64,000 nucleotides of DNA from an uncultured Rhodopila sp. (GCF_903915725.1 NZ_CAIWTY010000016.1:1-64000), one strand, 5' to 3'; shown: positions 8,989 to 19,421, counted from the first letter of the stretch. A program made the numbers and translations. Notes: a model not told the origin generated them from the sequence alone.

Positions 8989-9921
8989 CTACAGCGAAAT
9001 CTTGAAGAACGCCCCCAGTTCCCCGATGATTCCGCGCCGGAAAGCCAGCACGCAGATCATGAAGATCACGCCCTGAGTCACCGTCACCCACGCGCCGAAC
9101 TGCGCCAGGTAGTTCTCCATCGAGGTCACCACCAGCGCCCCCGCCGCCGGTCCGAACACCGTGCCAAGCCCGCCCAGCAGCGTGGTCAGCACAACCTCTC
9201 CCGAGGTCGCGGAATTCACGTCCGTCAGGGTGGCGATGCCGAACACCAGCGCCTTGGTCCCGCCGGCGACCCCCGCAATCATACAGGACAGCACGAAGGC
9301 GATCAGCTTGTAGTCGTCGGTGCGATAGCCCAGGGAGGTCGCCCGCGGCTCATTCTCGCGGATGCCTTTCAGCACCTGGCCGAAGGGCGAGTGGATGATC
9401 CGGTGCACCAGCAGGAAGCCGCCGATGAAGATTGCCGCCGTCACCCAATACATCGTCATGTCGTTGGACAGGTCGATCAGGCCGAACAGATAGCCGCGCG
9501 GCACCTGCTGGATGCCGTCCTCGCCGCCGGTGAACGGCGCTTCCAGGCAAAAGAAATACACCATCTGCGCCAGCGCCAGGGTGATCATCGCGAAGTAGAT
9601 GCCGGATCGCCGGATCGCCAGGAAGCCCAGCACCAGCCCCAGCGCCGCCCCGGTCAGGCCGCCCAGGACGATCGCCACCGAGGCATCCAACCCCCAGAAC
9701 TTCATCGTCCAGGCAGCGACATAGCTGCCCATGCCGAAGAATGCCGCGTGGCCGAACGACAGCAGCCCGACATAGCCGATCATCAGGTTGAAGGCGCAGG
9801 CGAAGAGCGCGGCGCACAAAACGCGCATCAGGAACACCGGGTACAGCACGAACGGGCTGACCGCGATCAGCGCCAGCATCACCACGAAGGCGATGGACTC
9901 GGCGCGTGAAAATCCGAACAT
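8989..9921 (-). CDS. livM: Branched-chain amino-acid type ABC transporter permease LivM
   Basis: The 310-residue inner-membrane permease has about nine hydrophobic segments and the LivM signature LMIGYVGLLSFGHAAFFGMGSY split around residues 45-66. It pairs with LivH to form the translocation pore and uses LivG/LivF for ATP hydrolysis. The start with GGAAGG 10 bases upstream is preferred over an in-frame ATG six codons earlier that overlaps livH. It is the last gene of the minus-strand livG-F-K-H-M operon. Confidence 0.9.
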   Translation of the reverse strand: MFGFSRAESIAFVVMLALIAVSPFVLYPVFLMRVLCAALFACAFNLMIGYVGLLSFGHAAFFGMGSYVAAWTMKFWGLDASVAIVLGGLTGAALGLVLGFLAIRRSGIYFAMITLALAQMVYFFCLEAPFTGGEDGIQQVPRGYLFGLIDLSNDMTMYWVTAAIFIGGFLLVHRIIHSPFGQVLKGIRENEPRATSLGYRTDDYKLIAFVLSCMIAGVAGGTKALVFGIATLTDVNSATSGEVVLTTLLGGLGTVFGPAAGALVVTSMENYLAQFGAWVTVTQGVIFMICVLAFRRGIIGELGAFFKISL

Positions 9922-9922
9922 C

Positions 9923-10810
9923 TCAGGCAGCCCTTCCAAAAAGGCCGCGCGGCCTGATGAGCAGAACGATCACCATCACCAGGAACACCACAGTCGCCGA
10001 TGCCTGCGGGTAGAAGACTTTCGTCAGCCCCTCCAGCACGCCCAGGGCGAACCCGGTGACGATCGATCCCATGATCGAGCCCATGCCGCCGATGACCACC
10101 ACGGCGAACACGGTGTTGATGAAATTGCTGCCCATATTGGGGTTCACCGAGTAAATCGGCGCCGCCAGCACGCCGGCAAACGCCGCCAAAGCGACGCCGC
10201 CGCCATAGGTCAGGGTGATCAGCCGCGGCACATCGACGCCGAAGGCCTGCACCATCGGCGCGTTCTCCGTCGCCGCCCGCAGCCTGGCGCCGAGCGAGGT
10301 CTTCTCGATGATCGCCCAGGTCGCCAGGCACACCACCAGCGCCGCCAGTACCACCCAGCCGCGATAAATCGGCAGATACATGAAGCCGAGATTGGCGGCG
10401 CCCTGCAGCACCGACGGGATGCGGTAGGGCATGCCGGAACTGCCATAGGCGTTGCGGAACAGGCCCTCGATCACCAGCGCCAGGCCGAAGGTCAGCAGCA
10501 GGCCGTACAAATGGTCGAGCTTGTACAGCCGGCTGATGATGGTCTTTTCCAGGATGATGCCGAAGATGCCGACGATCAGGGGCGCCAGGATCAGCGCCGG
10601 AAAATAGCCGATATCCAAATAGTTCAGCAGCATCCAGGAGACGAAGGCGCCCATCATGAACAGCGCCCCATGGGCGAAGTTGATGATGTTGAGCATGCCG
10701 AAGATAACGGCCAGTCCCAGCGACAGCATCGCATAGAATGCGCCGTTGATCAGCCCGAGCAGAAGCTGTCCGAACAACAGCGGGCCGGGAATGCCAAAGA
10801 TTGTTATCAT
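9923..10810 (-). CDS. livH: Branched-chain amino-acid type ABC transporter permease LivH
   Basis: The 295-residue polytopic permease has the LivH pattern GLINGAFYAMLSLGLAVIFG near the N-terminus and GVLAAPIYSVNPNMG with an EAA-like cytoplasmic loop later. Its stop codon lies one base before the preferred livM start, indicating translational coupling. Upstream is the substrate-binding protein gene, 34 bases away. Substrate could be amino acids, urea, amides or aromatic acids; this family cannot be resolved by sequence alone. Confidence 0.9.
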   Translation of the reverse strand: MITIFGIPGPLLFGQLLLGLINGAFYAMLSLGLAVIFGMLNIINFAHGALFMMGAFVSWMLLNYLDIGYFPALILAPLIVGIFGIILEKTIISRLYKLDHLYGLLLTFGLALVIEGLFRNAYGSSGMPYRIPSVLQGAANLGFMYLPIYRGWVVLAALVVCLATWAIIEKTSLGARLRAATENAPMVQAFGVDVPRLITLTYGGGVALAAFAGVLAAPIYSVNPNMGSNFINTVFAVVVIGGMGSIMGSIVTGFALGVLEGLTKVFYPQASATVVFLVMVIVLLIRPRGLFGRAA

Positions 10811-10844
10811 GGTTGTTTCCCGGCCACGCCGTTCCCCTTGTTGC

Positions 10845-12074
10845 TCAGGTCTTTACGAAGGCGCAGTGCCCGTCGGCCAGCGGCCGGAACGCCTCATTCC
10901 CCGGCGTTTCCACCACCAGCTTGTAGTAATCCCACGGTTTCTTGCTTTCGGACGGCTTTTTCACCTCGAACAGGAAGGACGGCACCAGATTGCGGCCGTC
11001 CTCGCGGATCTTGGTCTTGCCGAAGCAGTCGTCGTCAACCGGCATCGCCTTCATCCGGTTGACCGTCGCGACACCGTCCTTCTTCGCCTCGGCCGCGCCC
11101 ATGTCGGCGACGGTTTTCAGGTAGTGCAAGGTGGCGGAGTAGCAGCCGGCATGGTCCATATTGGGATAGTTGTTCGGCGTCTTCGGCAGCACCCGCTTGG
11201 TGAAGGCGCGGGTGCGGTCGTTCAGGTCCCAGTAGAAGCTTTCCGTCAGGTTCAGGCCGTGCGCGACGTCCAACCCGAGCGCATGGACGTCGGTGATGAA
11301 CATCAGCAGCGCGGCGATCTTCATCGAGTTGTTCAGGCCGAACTCATTGGCCTGCTTGATCGAGTTCACCGTGTCGCCGCCGGCATTGGCCAGGCCGAGC
11401 ACCTTCGCGCCGCTGGATTGCGCCTGCACCAGAAATGACGAGAAGTCGGTGGTGCCGGGGAACGGATACTGCGCGGCGCCCAGCACTTTGCCGCCCGCGG
11501 CGGTGATGAACCCGGTGGTGTCGGACTGCAACTGCTTGCCGAAGGCATAGTCGGCGGTGAGGAAGTACCAGGCATCGCCGCCCGCCTTCACCATCGCCCC
11601 GCCGGTCGATTTCGCCAGCATGTAGGTGTCGTAGGTCCAATGGACGAAATTCGGGGAACACTGCGCCCCGGTCAGCGCCGAACTGGCCGCACCCGAGTTC
11701 AGGAAGACCTTGTTCTTTTCCCGCACCACCGACTGCAGCGCCAGCGCCACCGACGATGTCGGCACGTCCAACAGCATGTCGACGCCGTCGCGGTCGAACC
11801 ACTGGCGGACAATCGATACCGCGAGGTCCGGCTTGTTCTGGTGGTCCGCCGAAATCACCTCGACATTGAGGCCTTTGGCGGCGACGCCGAAATCCTCCAG
11901 CGCCTGCTGCGTGCAGACGACGGAGGTCTTGCCGCCGGTCTGGGCGTACGGCCCGGACTGGTCGTTCAGCACGCCGATTTTGATCACCGGCTTCTGCGCC
12001 CGGGCGGGGCGGATCAATGGAAGCGTGGCGGCCGCGGCCACCGAAGTCAGAGCGGAACGACGTGTGAGAGTCAT
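10845..12074 (-). CDS. ABC transporter substrate-binding protein, LivK-like
   Basis: The 409-residue periplasmic binding protein begins TRRSALTSVAAAATLPL, a probable twin-arginine signal cleaved after ARA near residue 26. The mature domain starts KIGVLNDQSGPYAQTGGKT, typical of type 1 periplasmic binding proteins. Features such as ADHQNKPDLAVSIVRQW and FTKRV near the C-terminal lobe recall Acetobacteraceae/Burkholderia homologues often annotated for branched-chain amino acids. It sits inside the importer operon between livF and livH, separated from livF by 219 bases that contain a dispersed palindrome, so the operon may have an internal processing or transcription point there. Confidence 0.85.
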   Translation of the reverse strand: MTLTRRSALTSVAAAATLPLIRPARAQKPVIKIGVLNDQSGPYAQTGGKTSVVCTQQALEDFGVAAKGLNVEVISADHQNKPDLAVSIVRQWFDRDGVDMLLDVPTSSVALALQSVVREKNKVFLNSGAASSALTGAQCSPNFVHWTYDTYMLAKSTGGAMVKAGGDAWYFLTADYAFGKQLQSDTTGFITAAGGKVLGAAQYPFPGTTDFSSFLVQAQSSGAKVLGLANAGGDTVNSIKQANEFGLNNSMKIAALLMFITDVHALGLDVAHGLNLTESFYWDLNDRTRAFTKRVLPKTPNNYPNMDHAGCYSATLHYLKTVADMGAAEAKKDGVATVNRMKAMPVDDDCFGKTKIREDGRNLVPSFLFEVKKPSESKKPWDYYKLVVETPGNEAFRPLADGHCAFVKT

Positions 12075-12166
12075 GGGATGGACCTTTATAACGTCACGAT
12101 TGAGCCGCCGCCCGGCGCGGGCGGTCGGAACGGGTTGCGGGCCGGTGGCCGCTGATCATGGGATGC

Positions 12167-12276
12167 CCCCCTTTCGTCATGCCCGGTTCGTCCGGGCCAG
12201 CTGTCGCGGCAGGTGCTGGCAGAGGTGGCCCGGACAATCCCCCGGACGAGCCGGGGGAGGGCCATGACGAAAGGGG
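12167..12276. repeat. Dispersed palindromic repeat, family A, copy 1
   Basis: Two outer arms, CCCCTTTCGTCATG and its reverse complement CATGACGAAAGGGG, enclose inner arms built on CCCGG-TCGTCCGGGCC. The element is about 110 bases and lies inside the livF-livK gap. The same GTCATGGCCCGGC-type core recurs at 20876-20955 and as a half copy at 24731-24746, so it is a repeat family rather than a gene-specific structure. Confidence 0.75.
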
Positions 12277-12293
12277 AAGGCAGCACGTTTTAC

Positions 12294-12981
<688 letters not shown>

Positions 12982-12989
<8 letters not shown>

Positions 12990-13737
12990 CCACTGTTCCC
13001 AGGTAGGCGGCGATCACTTCGGGGTTCTTCGAGACGGTGGCGTAGTCGCCCTCCGCCAGCACCTTGCCGCGGGTCAGCACGGTGATCCTGTCGCACAGGC
13101 CTTCCACCACGGACAGATTGTGCTCGACCATCAGGATGGTGCGGCCTTTGCGGATGCGCTTGATCAGATCGACGATGCGGTCCACGTCGCCATGCGCCAT
13201 GCCGGCAGTGGGTTCGTCGAGCAGCATCATCTCCGGATCCAGCGCCAGGGTGGTCGCGATCTCCAGCGCCCGCTTCAGGCCGTAGGACAAATCGGCCACC
13301 ACGGTCTCGGCGAAGCCCGACAGGCCGACATCGAACAGCAGTTCGCGCGCGCGATCGTCGAAGACCTTCAGCGTCCGGTCGGAACGCCAGAAGTCGAAGC
13401 TGGCCCCGCGGACGCGCTGCAACGCCAGCCGGACATTCTCCAGCGCGGTCAGATGCGGGAACACGGCGGAGATCTGGAAGCTGCGGATCAGTCCAAGCCG
13501 CGCCACCATGGCCGGCTTCATGCCGGTGATGTCGCGGCCCTTGAACGTGATCTTGCCGCGAGTCGGCGGCAGGAAGGACGTCAGAAGGTTGAAACAGGTT
13601 GTCTTGCCCGCGCCGTTGGGGCCGATAAGGGCATGGATGTTGCCGGTTGCCACGCGCAACGAGACGCCGTCGACAGCCAGAAACCCGCCGAATTCCCGCG
13701 TGAGGCCTTCTGTTTCCAGGATGGTGTCGTCTGTCAC
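12982..13737 (-). CDS. livG: Branched-chain amino-acid type ABC transporter ATP-binding protein LivG
   Basis: The 251-residue ATPase has Walker A GPNGAGKTT near residue 40, the LivG-specific segment GLIRSFQISAVFPHLTALENV, a signature LSYGLKRALEIA and Walker B MMLLDEPTAGM. It is the first gene of the minus-strand importer operon, so the promoter should lie in the 137-base gap to the porin gene. A sequence resembling TTGCAT/TATAAT near 13755-13790 is suggestive but not clean enough to call. Confidence 0.93.
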
Positions 13738-13874
13738 CCCCGGACGTCTCCCATTTTATATTGGATTATTGCTGCGGTACGTTTTGCATATACCGCCGGG
13801 TCATGCAAGGCCGCGACGAAGGCCGTCACGGGTATCGGTATCATGTGATGGCGCGATTCGCTGCCGCCATTGCA

Positions 13875-15329
13875 CTAGAAGATTACCACGCCCCGAAGCC
13901 CGAGTACCACGGCATCGGCGGCTTTGCTTGCCGGGTTGTTGATGCCCGGAACGCCGCCGCCAGGACTGAAAATATACTGGAAGTCCGGTTGCAGTGTCAG
14001 CCACGAGGTCACCGCCGCCTGATAGGTCAACTCCAGGACCGTCTCGCCTGCGCGGCGCGGATACGCGGTTCCGCTGAAGAATGCCACGTCGCCATCCGCC
14101 TGGCGGGCGGAGTCGCTGATCCGGGCAAAGCCGACACCGATCCCAATGGTGTCATCGGGACGTCCGCGAAAAGCGCCTTTCCAGGTCGCGCCGGCATTGA
14201 CGAACGCGCTCACCGGATTGCGGTCGCCGCTGCTTGCGGTGACCCGGGCGAACACGCCAACACCCTGGTCCTTGGTTCCCGGCTCGCGCCAGATCATCTG
14301 ATCGGCCACCGCGTACAGGCTGTAGTTGCCGCTATGCGACAACGGCACGCCGCTGCTGGACGGATCCGCCAGAAGCAGGCCGTCGGCGCCGTAGCGCTGG
14401 TCCGGGAAGGCGTTGGAATTGTACCAGGCGCCAATCTTATAGGTGCCGGGCAGACCGGCCGCCTGATCCCCGGTGTTGATCGAATACTGCACCTCGCCGA
14501 TAACGAAGACGCCCTGGTCGAGCACGAATGACGTGCCGGAGGCATTGCGAACCTGCGGGTCGTCCTGTCCCGCCGGCGCCGGACTGCCGCTGTAGATCCC
14601 GAGCAGGAACGCGAGGTCGTCCCGCGGCTGCAGCTTGAGCCGGCCGCCGAGCGCCGCCAGCGGGTAGGCCGGACCGCCCGCCGGAAGTGCCGTGGCGGCG
14701 AGTGTGGGCCAACCGAACGAACCGTTGATGAAGACGCCGCCATAGGTGGTGACCTGGAACTCCGCATCGGCGGCTTGCTGGCCGAGGCGCAACGACAGCG
14801 CCCCGCCGAGCATGGTCTGCTCATACCAGAGTTCGAACAGCCGCGACCCGGGCGTCGCCTCGATATTGCTGACAGTGTTGAGGTTGCCAAGGTTGCTGTC
14901 GGTGAGTCCCCGGCCATGGATCTGATACACGCTGGCCTTGAATGTGCCACCAGGCAGGCCGATGGCCTTCGCCGTATCGATCTGCAGTGCCGCCAGGGTG
15001 GCGCCTTCATAGATCGCGCCGGTGGTGTCGCCGGTGACGTTGCCGAACACCTCGCTGGTTTCCTGCAGGGTGATGCTGATCCCGGCGTCCTCCAGCTTCG
15101 AGCGGATGCCGCCGGGATCGCCGAGCAGGCGGTCGCGCTGCCAGATCCCGCCATCCACGGGCGCTACCAGCGGTTGTTCGAGCGGCTGCTGCGCGCGGCT
15201 CTCCGGTGCGCCCGGGAGTGAGCCGGCCGCGGAAGGACTCTGCGATAGTGCCGGGTAGGCGGCGGCGGACAACGCCGCCGCAAGCACCACGGCCCCTGCG
15301 CGCCTGCGGCGGCCGGCATCAAAGGGCAT
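13875..15329 (-). CDS. Carbohydrate-selective porin, OprB family
   Basis: This 484-residue outer-membrane protein has an N-terminal basic/hydrophobic signal ending near residue 29. A Pro/Gln-rich linker follows, then the OprB domain starting WQRDRLLGDPGGIRSKLEDAGI. The C-terminus is alternating hydrophobic strands ending in GVVIF, with the terminal Phe expected for BAM-assembled beta-barrels. GRGLTDSNLGNLNTVSN, LFELWYEQ and LRLGQQAADAEF are family motifs. OprB porins pass sugars. It is divergent from the efflux outer-membrane factor, with a Fur-box-like palindrome in the shared upstream region. Confidence 0.88.
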   Translation of the reverse strand: MPFDAGRRRRAGAVVLAAALSAAAYPALSQSPSAAGSLPGAPESRAQQPLEQPLVAPVDGGIWQRDRLLGDPGGIRSKLEDAGISITLQETSEVFGNVTGDTTGAIYEGATLAALQIDTAKAIGLPGGTFKASVYQIHGRGLTDSNLGNLNTVSNIEATPGSRLFELWYEQTMLGGALSLRLGQQAADAEFQVTTYGGVFINGSFGWPTLAATALPAGGPAYPLAALGGRLKLQPRDDLAFLLGIYSGSPAPAGQDDPQVRNASGTSFVLDQGVFVIGEVQYSINTGDQAAGLPGTYKIGAWYNSNAFPDQRYGADGLLLADPSSSGVPLSHSGNYSLYAVADQMIWREPGTKDQGVGVFARVTASSGDRNPVSAFVNAGATWKGAFRGRPDDTIGIGVGFARISDSARQADGDVAFFSGTAYPRRAGETVLELTYQAAVTSWLTLQPDFQYIFSPGGGVPGINNPASKAADAVVLGLRGVVIF

Positions 15330-15477
15330 GCGGAATCGTCCCCTATCAGGGTTATGGTTGTCGTTGGTCGAAGCCCGGATCGCTGTCGCCGGTCTCGCTC
15401 TGGCTGCGGCGAATGATAATGCGAAGAATGGGATTGCCGCTGTGACCGTTTGGGATGAGGTGAGCTGCTAACGTGCA

Positions 15478-15492
15478 TGCGAATGATTTGCA
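15478..15492. promoter_or_regulatory. Putative Fur box in the porin/efflux divergent promoter region
   Basis: TGCGAATGATTTGCA is a near-perfect palindrome of the alphaproteobacterial Fur form TGCRAATNATTYGCA, lying in the 321-base gap between divergent genes. A weaker related string, GCGAATGATAATGCGA, occurs at about 15410-15425. Placement suggests iron control of the OprB gene, the outer-membrane factor or both. No promoter elements are clear enough to assign direction. Confidence 0.5.
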
Positions 15493-15650
15493 ATCGCATT
15501 TCTACCCCACCCCATCCCGATGCGTTGATCCGTGACAGTCGGTCCGACCGCACCTATTTTCCGCGTGGAACAGTTCGGACGAGGCGGTTTGCGTATGCGG
15601 ATGCGAATTTCGGCTTGCGGCGTCTCTCGCGATGAGAAGCCGATCGGCTC

Positions 15651-17201
15651 GTGCCGGCAGAGGATATCCGATTCGTGACCATCGGCCATTGCCGCCTTGT
15701 CACCTTGCTGTCCGCCGCCGTCCTGATGGTGTCCGGCTGCGATCTCGGCCCGGACTACCACCGGCCCGCTCTGGACATTCCGGAGGCATATCGCGCAACC
15801 CCGCAATCCGCGGCCGCTGCGTGGCCATCGGCGGACTGGTGGCGAGGATTCAACTCGCCGGAACTGGACGCGCTGATCGAGCAGGCGCGTGCCCAAAACT
15901 TCGATATCGCGGCGGCGGTCGCGCGGGTGCGGCAGGCGGATGCGCAGGTGCGGATTGCGGGCGCGCCGCTGTTGCCGGATTTCTCCGGCACCGGCAACGC
16001 AAGCTGGCAGCATGAGGGGCTGGGAACGGGCAGCAGCACCCGCATCGGCAGCAGCGTGGGCGGCCGCGGATCGAATGCCAGCATCGACTTGCACACCTAC
16101 AGCGCCGGGCTGAACGCGACCTACGAACTGGATTTCTGGGGCCGCAACCTGGCTTCCCGCCAGGCGGCGGTGAGCTCGGCGATGTTCAGCCGGTTCGACC
16201 AGCAGACCGTGGCGCTGACCGTCGTCACCGACGTCGCCAACACCTGGTTCACCGCCCTGTCGCTGGCCGATCGGCTGGGGGTGGCGCGGCGGAATTTGGC
16301 CGACGCGGAGCAGGTCTTCGCGGTGATCCGCGGGCGGCTGGAGGCCGGCACGGCCAGCGCCCTGGATGTCGCTCAGCAAGAGGCGCTGGTGGACGGGGAG
16401 AGGGCGCTGATCCCGAATTTCGTCAGCCAGTTGGAGCAGCAGGTCATCGCGCTCGGCATTCTGGTGGGCGAGCCGCCGGAGCGGATCGCGGTAACGCCGG
16501 GGACTCTGACGGCATTGGATTTGCCGCCGGTGGCTTCGGGGCTGCCGTCCGAGCTGCTGGTGCGGCGGCCGGACGTGGCCGGGGCAGAGGCGCAACTGAT
16601 CGCGCAGAACTTCAACATCAAGGTGGCGCGGGCGGCGTTTTTCCCGAGCGTCACGTTGACCGGCAGCGCCGGATACCAGGCGGCGGCGCTGAACCACCTG
16701 ATCACGCCGGGCGGGGCCCTGGCGTCCTTGGCCGCCGGGCTGACCCTGCCGCTGTTCGACGGCGGCACGCTGCGCGGGCAGTTGGACCAGGCGAAAGGGC
16801 GGTATGACGAACTGCTGGCGGATTACCGCAAGGCGGTGGTGCAGGCGTTCACCGATGTCGATACCGCTCTGACGGCATGGCGCTATGCCAGCGAGCAGGA
16901 GAGGCTGCAGCGCATCGCGGTGGAGGCGGCGACGCGGGCCGCGACGATCGCCCGGGCGCAGTTGGGCGCCGGAACCGTGGACATTACGACCGTATTGACG
17001 GCTGAAACGACCCAGTTCAACGACGAGGATACGCTGGTGCAGGTGCGGCTGGCACGTGTCCAGGCGCTGCTGAATTTATATAAGGCCTTGGGGGGCGGCT
17101 GGTTGGCAGCGGATCAGCCGTTGCAGCAGCAGTTCCCGGGATTGCAGCCGGGGATCGCGCCGGGCGGGGTGGCATTGCCGGTGGGCGGCAATGTGAGGTG
17201 A
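15651..17201 (+). CDS. RND efflux outer-membrane factor, NodT/OprM family lipoprotein
   Basis: This 516-residue TolC-like channel has a lipoprotein signal ending LMVSGC, so Cys becomes the lipidated N-terminus. It is followed by the family start DLGPDYHRPALDIPEAY. Two OEP repeats follow, with ELDFWG near residue 155, GEPPERIAV, and LLVRRPDVAGAEAQL near 300. These form the trimeric barrel and periplasmic tunnel. The start is GTG; another GTG eight codons in is possible. It precedes the adaptor and RND pumps by 2 kb, with a chemoreceptor and the 6S RNA between, and is the obvious outer partner of that pump. Confidence 0.9.
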   Translation: MPAEDIRFVTIGHCRLVTLLSAAVLMVSGCDLGPDYHRPALDIPEAYRATPQSAAAAWPSADWWRGFNSPELDALIEQARAQNFDIAAAVARVRQADAQVRIAGAPLLPDFSGTGNASWQHEGLGTGSSTRIGSSVGGRGSNASIDLHTYSAGLNATYELDFWGRNLASRQAAVSSAMFSRFDQQTVALTVVTDVANTWFTALSLADRLGVARRNLADAEQVFAVIRGRLEAGTASALDVAQQEALVDGERALIPNFVSQLEQQVIALGILVGEPPERIAVTPGTLTALDLPPVASGLPSELLVRRPDVAGAEAQLIAQNFNIKVARAAFFPSVTLTGSAGYQAAALNHLITPGGALASLAAGLTLPLFDGGTLRGQLDQAKGRYDELLADYRKAVVQAFTDVDTALTAWRYASEQERLQRIAVEAATRAATIARAQLGAGTVDITTVLTAETTQFNDEDTLVQVRLARVQALLNLYKALGGGWLAADQPLQQQFPGLQPGIAPGGVALPVGGNVR

Positions 17202-17229
17202 CGGGGGTGCGGCACGGCCATTGCGCTTC

Positions 17230-17319
17230 CGTCATGGCGGGCGCATGCCCGGCATCCACGCGTTTGCCGAGACCTGCGCCGGCAACGCGTGGATGGTCCG
17301 CCTGCGCGGACCATGACGG
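17230..17319. repeat. Dispersed palindromic repeat, family B, copy 1
   Basis: The element runs from CCGTCATGGCGGGCGCATG to CGCGGACCATGACGG. Its middle carries CATCCACGCGTTTGC and the matching GCAACGCGTGGATG, an imperfect inverted repeat. The same ends and the CATCCACGC core recur at 41296-41405 and 57164-57247. It lies between the convergent ends of the outer-membrane factor and chemoreceptor genes and may act as a bidirectional terminator. Confidence 0.7.
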
Positions 17320-17369
17320 ATAAACGCGGATGCGCCACGCCACGCGGTCAGGTCGCCCTTGATTAGAAA

Positions 17370-19079
17370 TTAAGCTGCCCGCACCTCCCTCAGAAACGCC
17401 ACCACCTGCGCCTTCAGCACCTCGCCGTTCTTCGACAGCTCGCTGGCCGAGGCCAACACCTGCGAGGCTGCCGCGCCGGTCTGCTGCGCGGCCTGGCTGA
17501 CGCCGGTGATGTTGCCCGACACCTCCTGCGTGCCCTGTGCCGCCTGGACCACGTTGCGGGTGATCTCCTGCGTCGCCGCGCCCTGCTGCTCCACCGCAGA
17601 CGCGATGGCGGTCGCCGTTTCGCTGACCTGGCCGATGGTGCGCGTGACGCTCTGGATCGACTGGGCGGAGATCTGCGTCGCTTCCTGGATCGCCTTGATC
17701 TGCTCGGCGATTTCCTCGGTTGCCTTGGCGGTCTGGTTGGCCAGCGCCTTGACCTCGCTGGCGACCACGGCGAAGCCCTTGCCGGCATCGCCGGCCCGCG
17801 CCGCCTCGATGGTCGCATTCAACGCCAGCAGGTTGGTTTGGCTGGCGATCCCGCTGATGATCTTCACCACATCGCCGATGCGCTCGGAGGCGGCGGTCAG
17901 GCCCTGCACCTGCTCGTTGGATCGCGTCGCCTGATGCACGCCGTCCGAGATCATGGCGCTGGCCTGGCCGACCTGGCGGCTGATCTCGCGGATCGAGGAG
18001 GCCAGCTCCTCGGTCGCGGCGGCGACGGTCTGCACATTCTGCGTGGCCTGTTCCGAGGCTGCCGCGACCGTGGTGGACTGCCGCGTTGTTTCCTCCGCGG
18101 TGGCCGTCATCGATTGCGCGGTCGCCTGAAGTTCCGTCGCCTGCGAGGTGACGTTGTTGACGATATCGCCCGCGCTGGCCTCGAACTTCGCTGCCAGATC
18201 GGACATCGCCTGGCGCCGGTCGTCGGCGGCGCGCTGTTTCAGCGCCTCCTGCTCGGCGCGCAGGCGGTTGACCTCCAGGGCGTTGGTCTTGAACACCTCC
18301 ACCGTGCGGGCCATCGCGCCGATCTCGTCGCCGCGTCCGGTGCCCGGCGTGGCGGCCGACAGTTCGTTGCGGGCGAACGCCTCCATCACGACGTTCAAAC
18401 GGCCGATGGGCCGGGACAGGCCCTGCAAACCGATCCAGAGGGCGGCGGCAACGGTGGCGACCAGGCCGGCACCGACGGATAGGAGCACGCTGCGGATGGT
18501 GTCGTTGGTCAGGTCGGTCAGGTCGTCGGATGTCTTGGCGGCAAAGGCTGTCAGGTCATCCGTCAACTTGACCTGCGCCAGCTCGGCGCTTTCGATCAGC
18601 GAATTGCAGCCTGTCTTGATGGCGGCCGCGGCGCGCATGTTGTCCTCGGCGCCGGTCGTCGCAGCCGCGGCACGCACCAAGGGATCGCAGGCGGTGAATG
18701 TGGATTGGGTCTTGGCGATCATAGCATCGATCGGCCCACGCAGTTCCGGTACCTCCTCGCGGATCTTGGCCATTTCAGCGAAATAGGCATCCCGGGCCGC
18801 GAACGCCGCCGCCAGAAGTCTTGCGTTGCCTTCGTCAGTGGTTTCCACGGCCACCTGAAAGGCATCCGACTGATACGTCGCGATATGCCGCGCAGCGCGG
18901 GCGGACAGCTTGGTGGCCGGATCGACCCGGGCGATGACGTCCGAATAGGCGTCGTCGATGCCCTTCATGCGAAGCGCAGAGAACCCTGCCGCGCCAATGG
19001 AGACGGCTGCGAACAGCGCCACGATCAGGGTGATCTTGGTTGTGATACGGAGATTTTCGATCTTCAGAAAGTTGGGCAT
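17370..19079 (-). CDS. Methyl-accepting chemotaxis protein
   Basis: This 569-residue chemoreceptor has a first membrane segment at about 13-33 and a periplasmic four-helix-bundle sensor at about 35-190. A second membrane segment lies near 195-215, followed by a HAMP domain. The long cytoplasmic coiled coil has the invariant hairpin tip [20 protein letters not shown] near residues 405-424 and Gln/Glu methylation heptads. The C-terminus AFLREVRAA has no CheR-tethering pentapeptide. It senses an unknown periplasmic ligand and signals through CheA/CheW encoded elsewhere. It interrupts the efflux gene set on the opposite strand. Confidence 0.93.
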   Translation of the reverse strand: MPNFLKIENLRITTKITLIVALFAAVSIGAAGFSALRMKGIDDAYSDVIARVDPATKLSARAARHIATYQSDAFQVAVETTDEGNARLLAAAFAARDAYFAEMAKIREEVPELRGPIDAMIAKTQSTFTACDPLVRAAAATTGAEDNMRAAAAIKTGCNSLIESAELAQVKLTDDLTAFAAKTSDDLTDLTNDTIRSVLLSVGAGLVATVAAALWIGLQGLSRPIGRLNVVMEAFARNELSAATPGTGRGDEIGAMARTVEVFKTNALEVNRLRAEQEALKQRAADDRRQAMSDLAAKFEASAGDIVNNVTSQATELQATAQSMTATAEETTRQSTTVAAASEQATQNVQTVAAATEELASSIREISRQVGQASAMISDGVHQATRSNEQVQGLTAASERIGDVVKIISGIASQTNLLALNATIEAARAGDAGKGFAVVASEVKALANQTAKATEEIAEQIKAIQEATQISAQSIQSVTRTIGQVSETATAIASAVEQQGAATQEITRNVVQAAQGTQEVSGNITGVSQAAQQTGAAASQVLASASELSKNGEVLKAQVVAFLREVRAA

Positions 19080-19221
19080 GGACGGACCTTCGCTTCGCGC
19101 AATTGAAAACGGCGCGCTAATAGGACCGCAGAAAGGTTAATAAAGAGTTACGGGGAGCGGACATTTATTCAAAAATCAATCGCCGTGCATGCCGATCGGC
19201 GCTGGGGCTTTCATGGCAGCG

Positions 19222-19389
19222 GAAAACGTGCGGAGCCGCCTTGGCCGTTGGCGATTGCATCCTCCCAGAGCCTGCGTGTGCAGGTGGGCGCCGGATACCG
19301 AAACCAAGGCTTCGACAGAGCCAGCTCCCTAGGGAGTTGCTTACTGGCCCAGGGGATGACTTGCCTGACGCACCGGGCAGCCCCGCACC
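19222..19389 (-). ncRNA. ssrS: 6S RNA
   Basis: Read on the minus strand, this stretch has the 6S layout. A 13-bp closing stem pairs GTGCGGGGCTGCC (19388-19376) with GGCGGCTCCGCAC (19240-19228), allowing two G-U pairs. The 5' half carries CATCCCCTGGGCCAGTAAG, close to the E. coli block CAGTCCCCTGAGCCGATA. The 3' half carries CGAAGCCTT and CCCACCTGCACACGCAGG, matching E. coli AGAAGCCTT and the TTCACCTTGAACCAAGG hairpin region. Length, about 165 nt, is right, and TTTT follows the stem. 6S RNA traps sigma-70 RNA polymerase and is copied into product RNAs. The identification rests on motif and structure reading only; no covariance model was run. Confidence 0.85.
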
Positions 19390-19392
19390 TAC

Positions 19393-19421
19393 AACCTAGG
19401 CACGCTCGACCCCCGCGGCAA
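19393..19421 (-). promoter_or_regulatory. Promoter of the 6S RNA gene
   Basis: On the minus strand TTGCCG (19421-19416) and TAGGTT (19398-19393) are separated by exactly 17 bases. The predicted start, about 6-7 bases downstream of the -10, falls at 19386-19388, where the closing stem of the RNA begins. This agreement is the main support. Confidence 0.6.
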
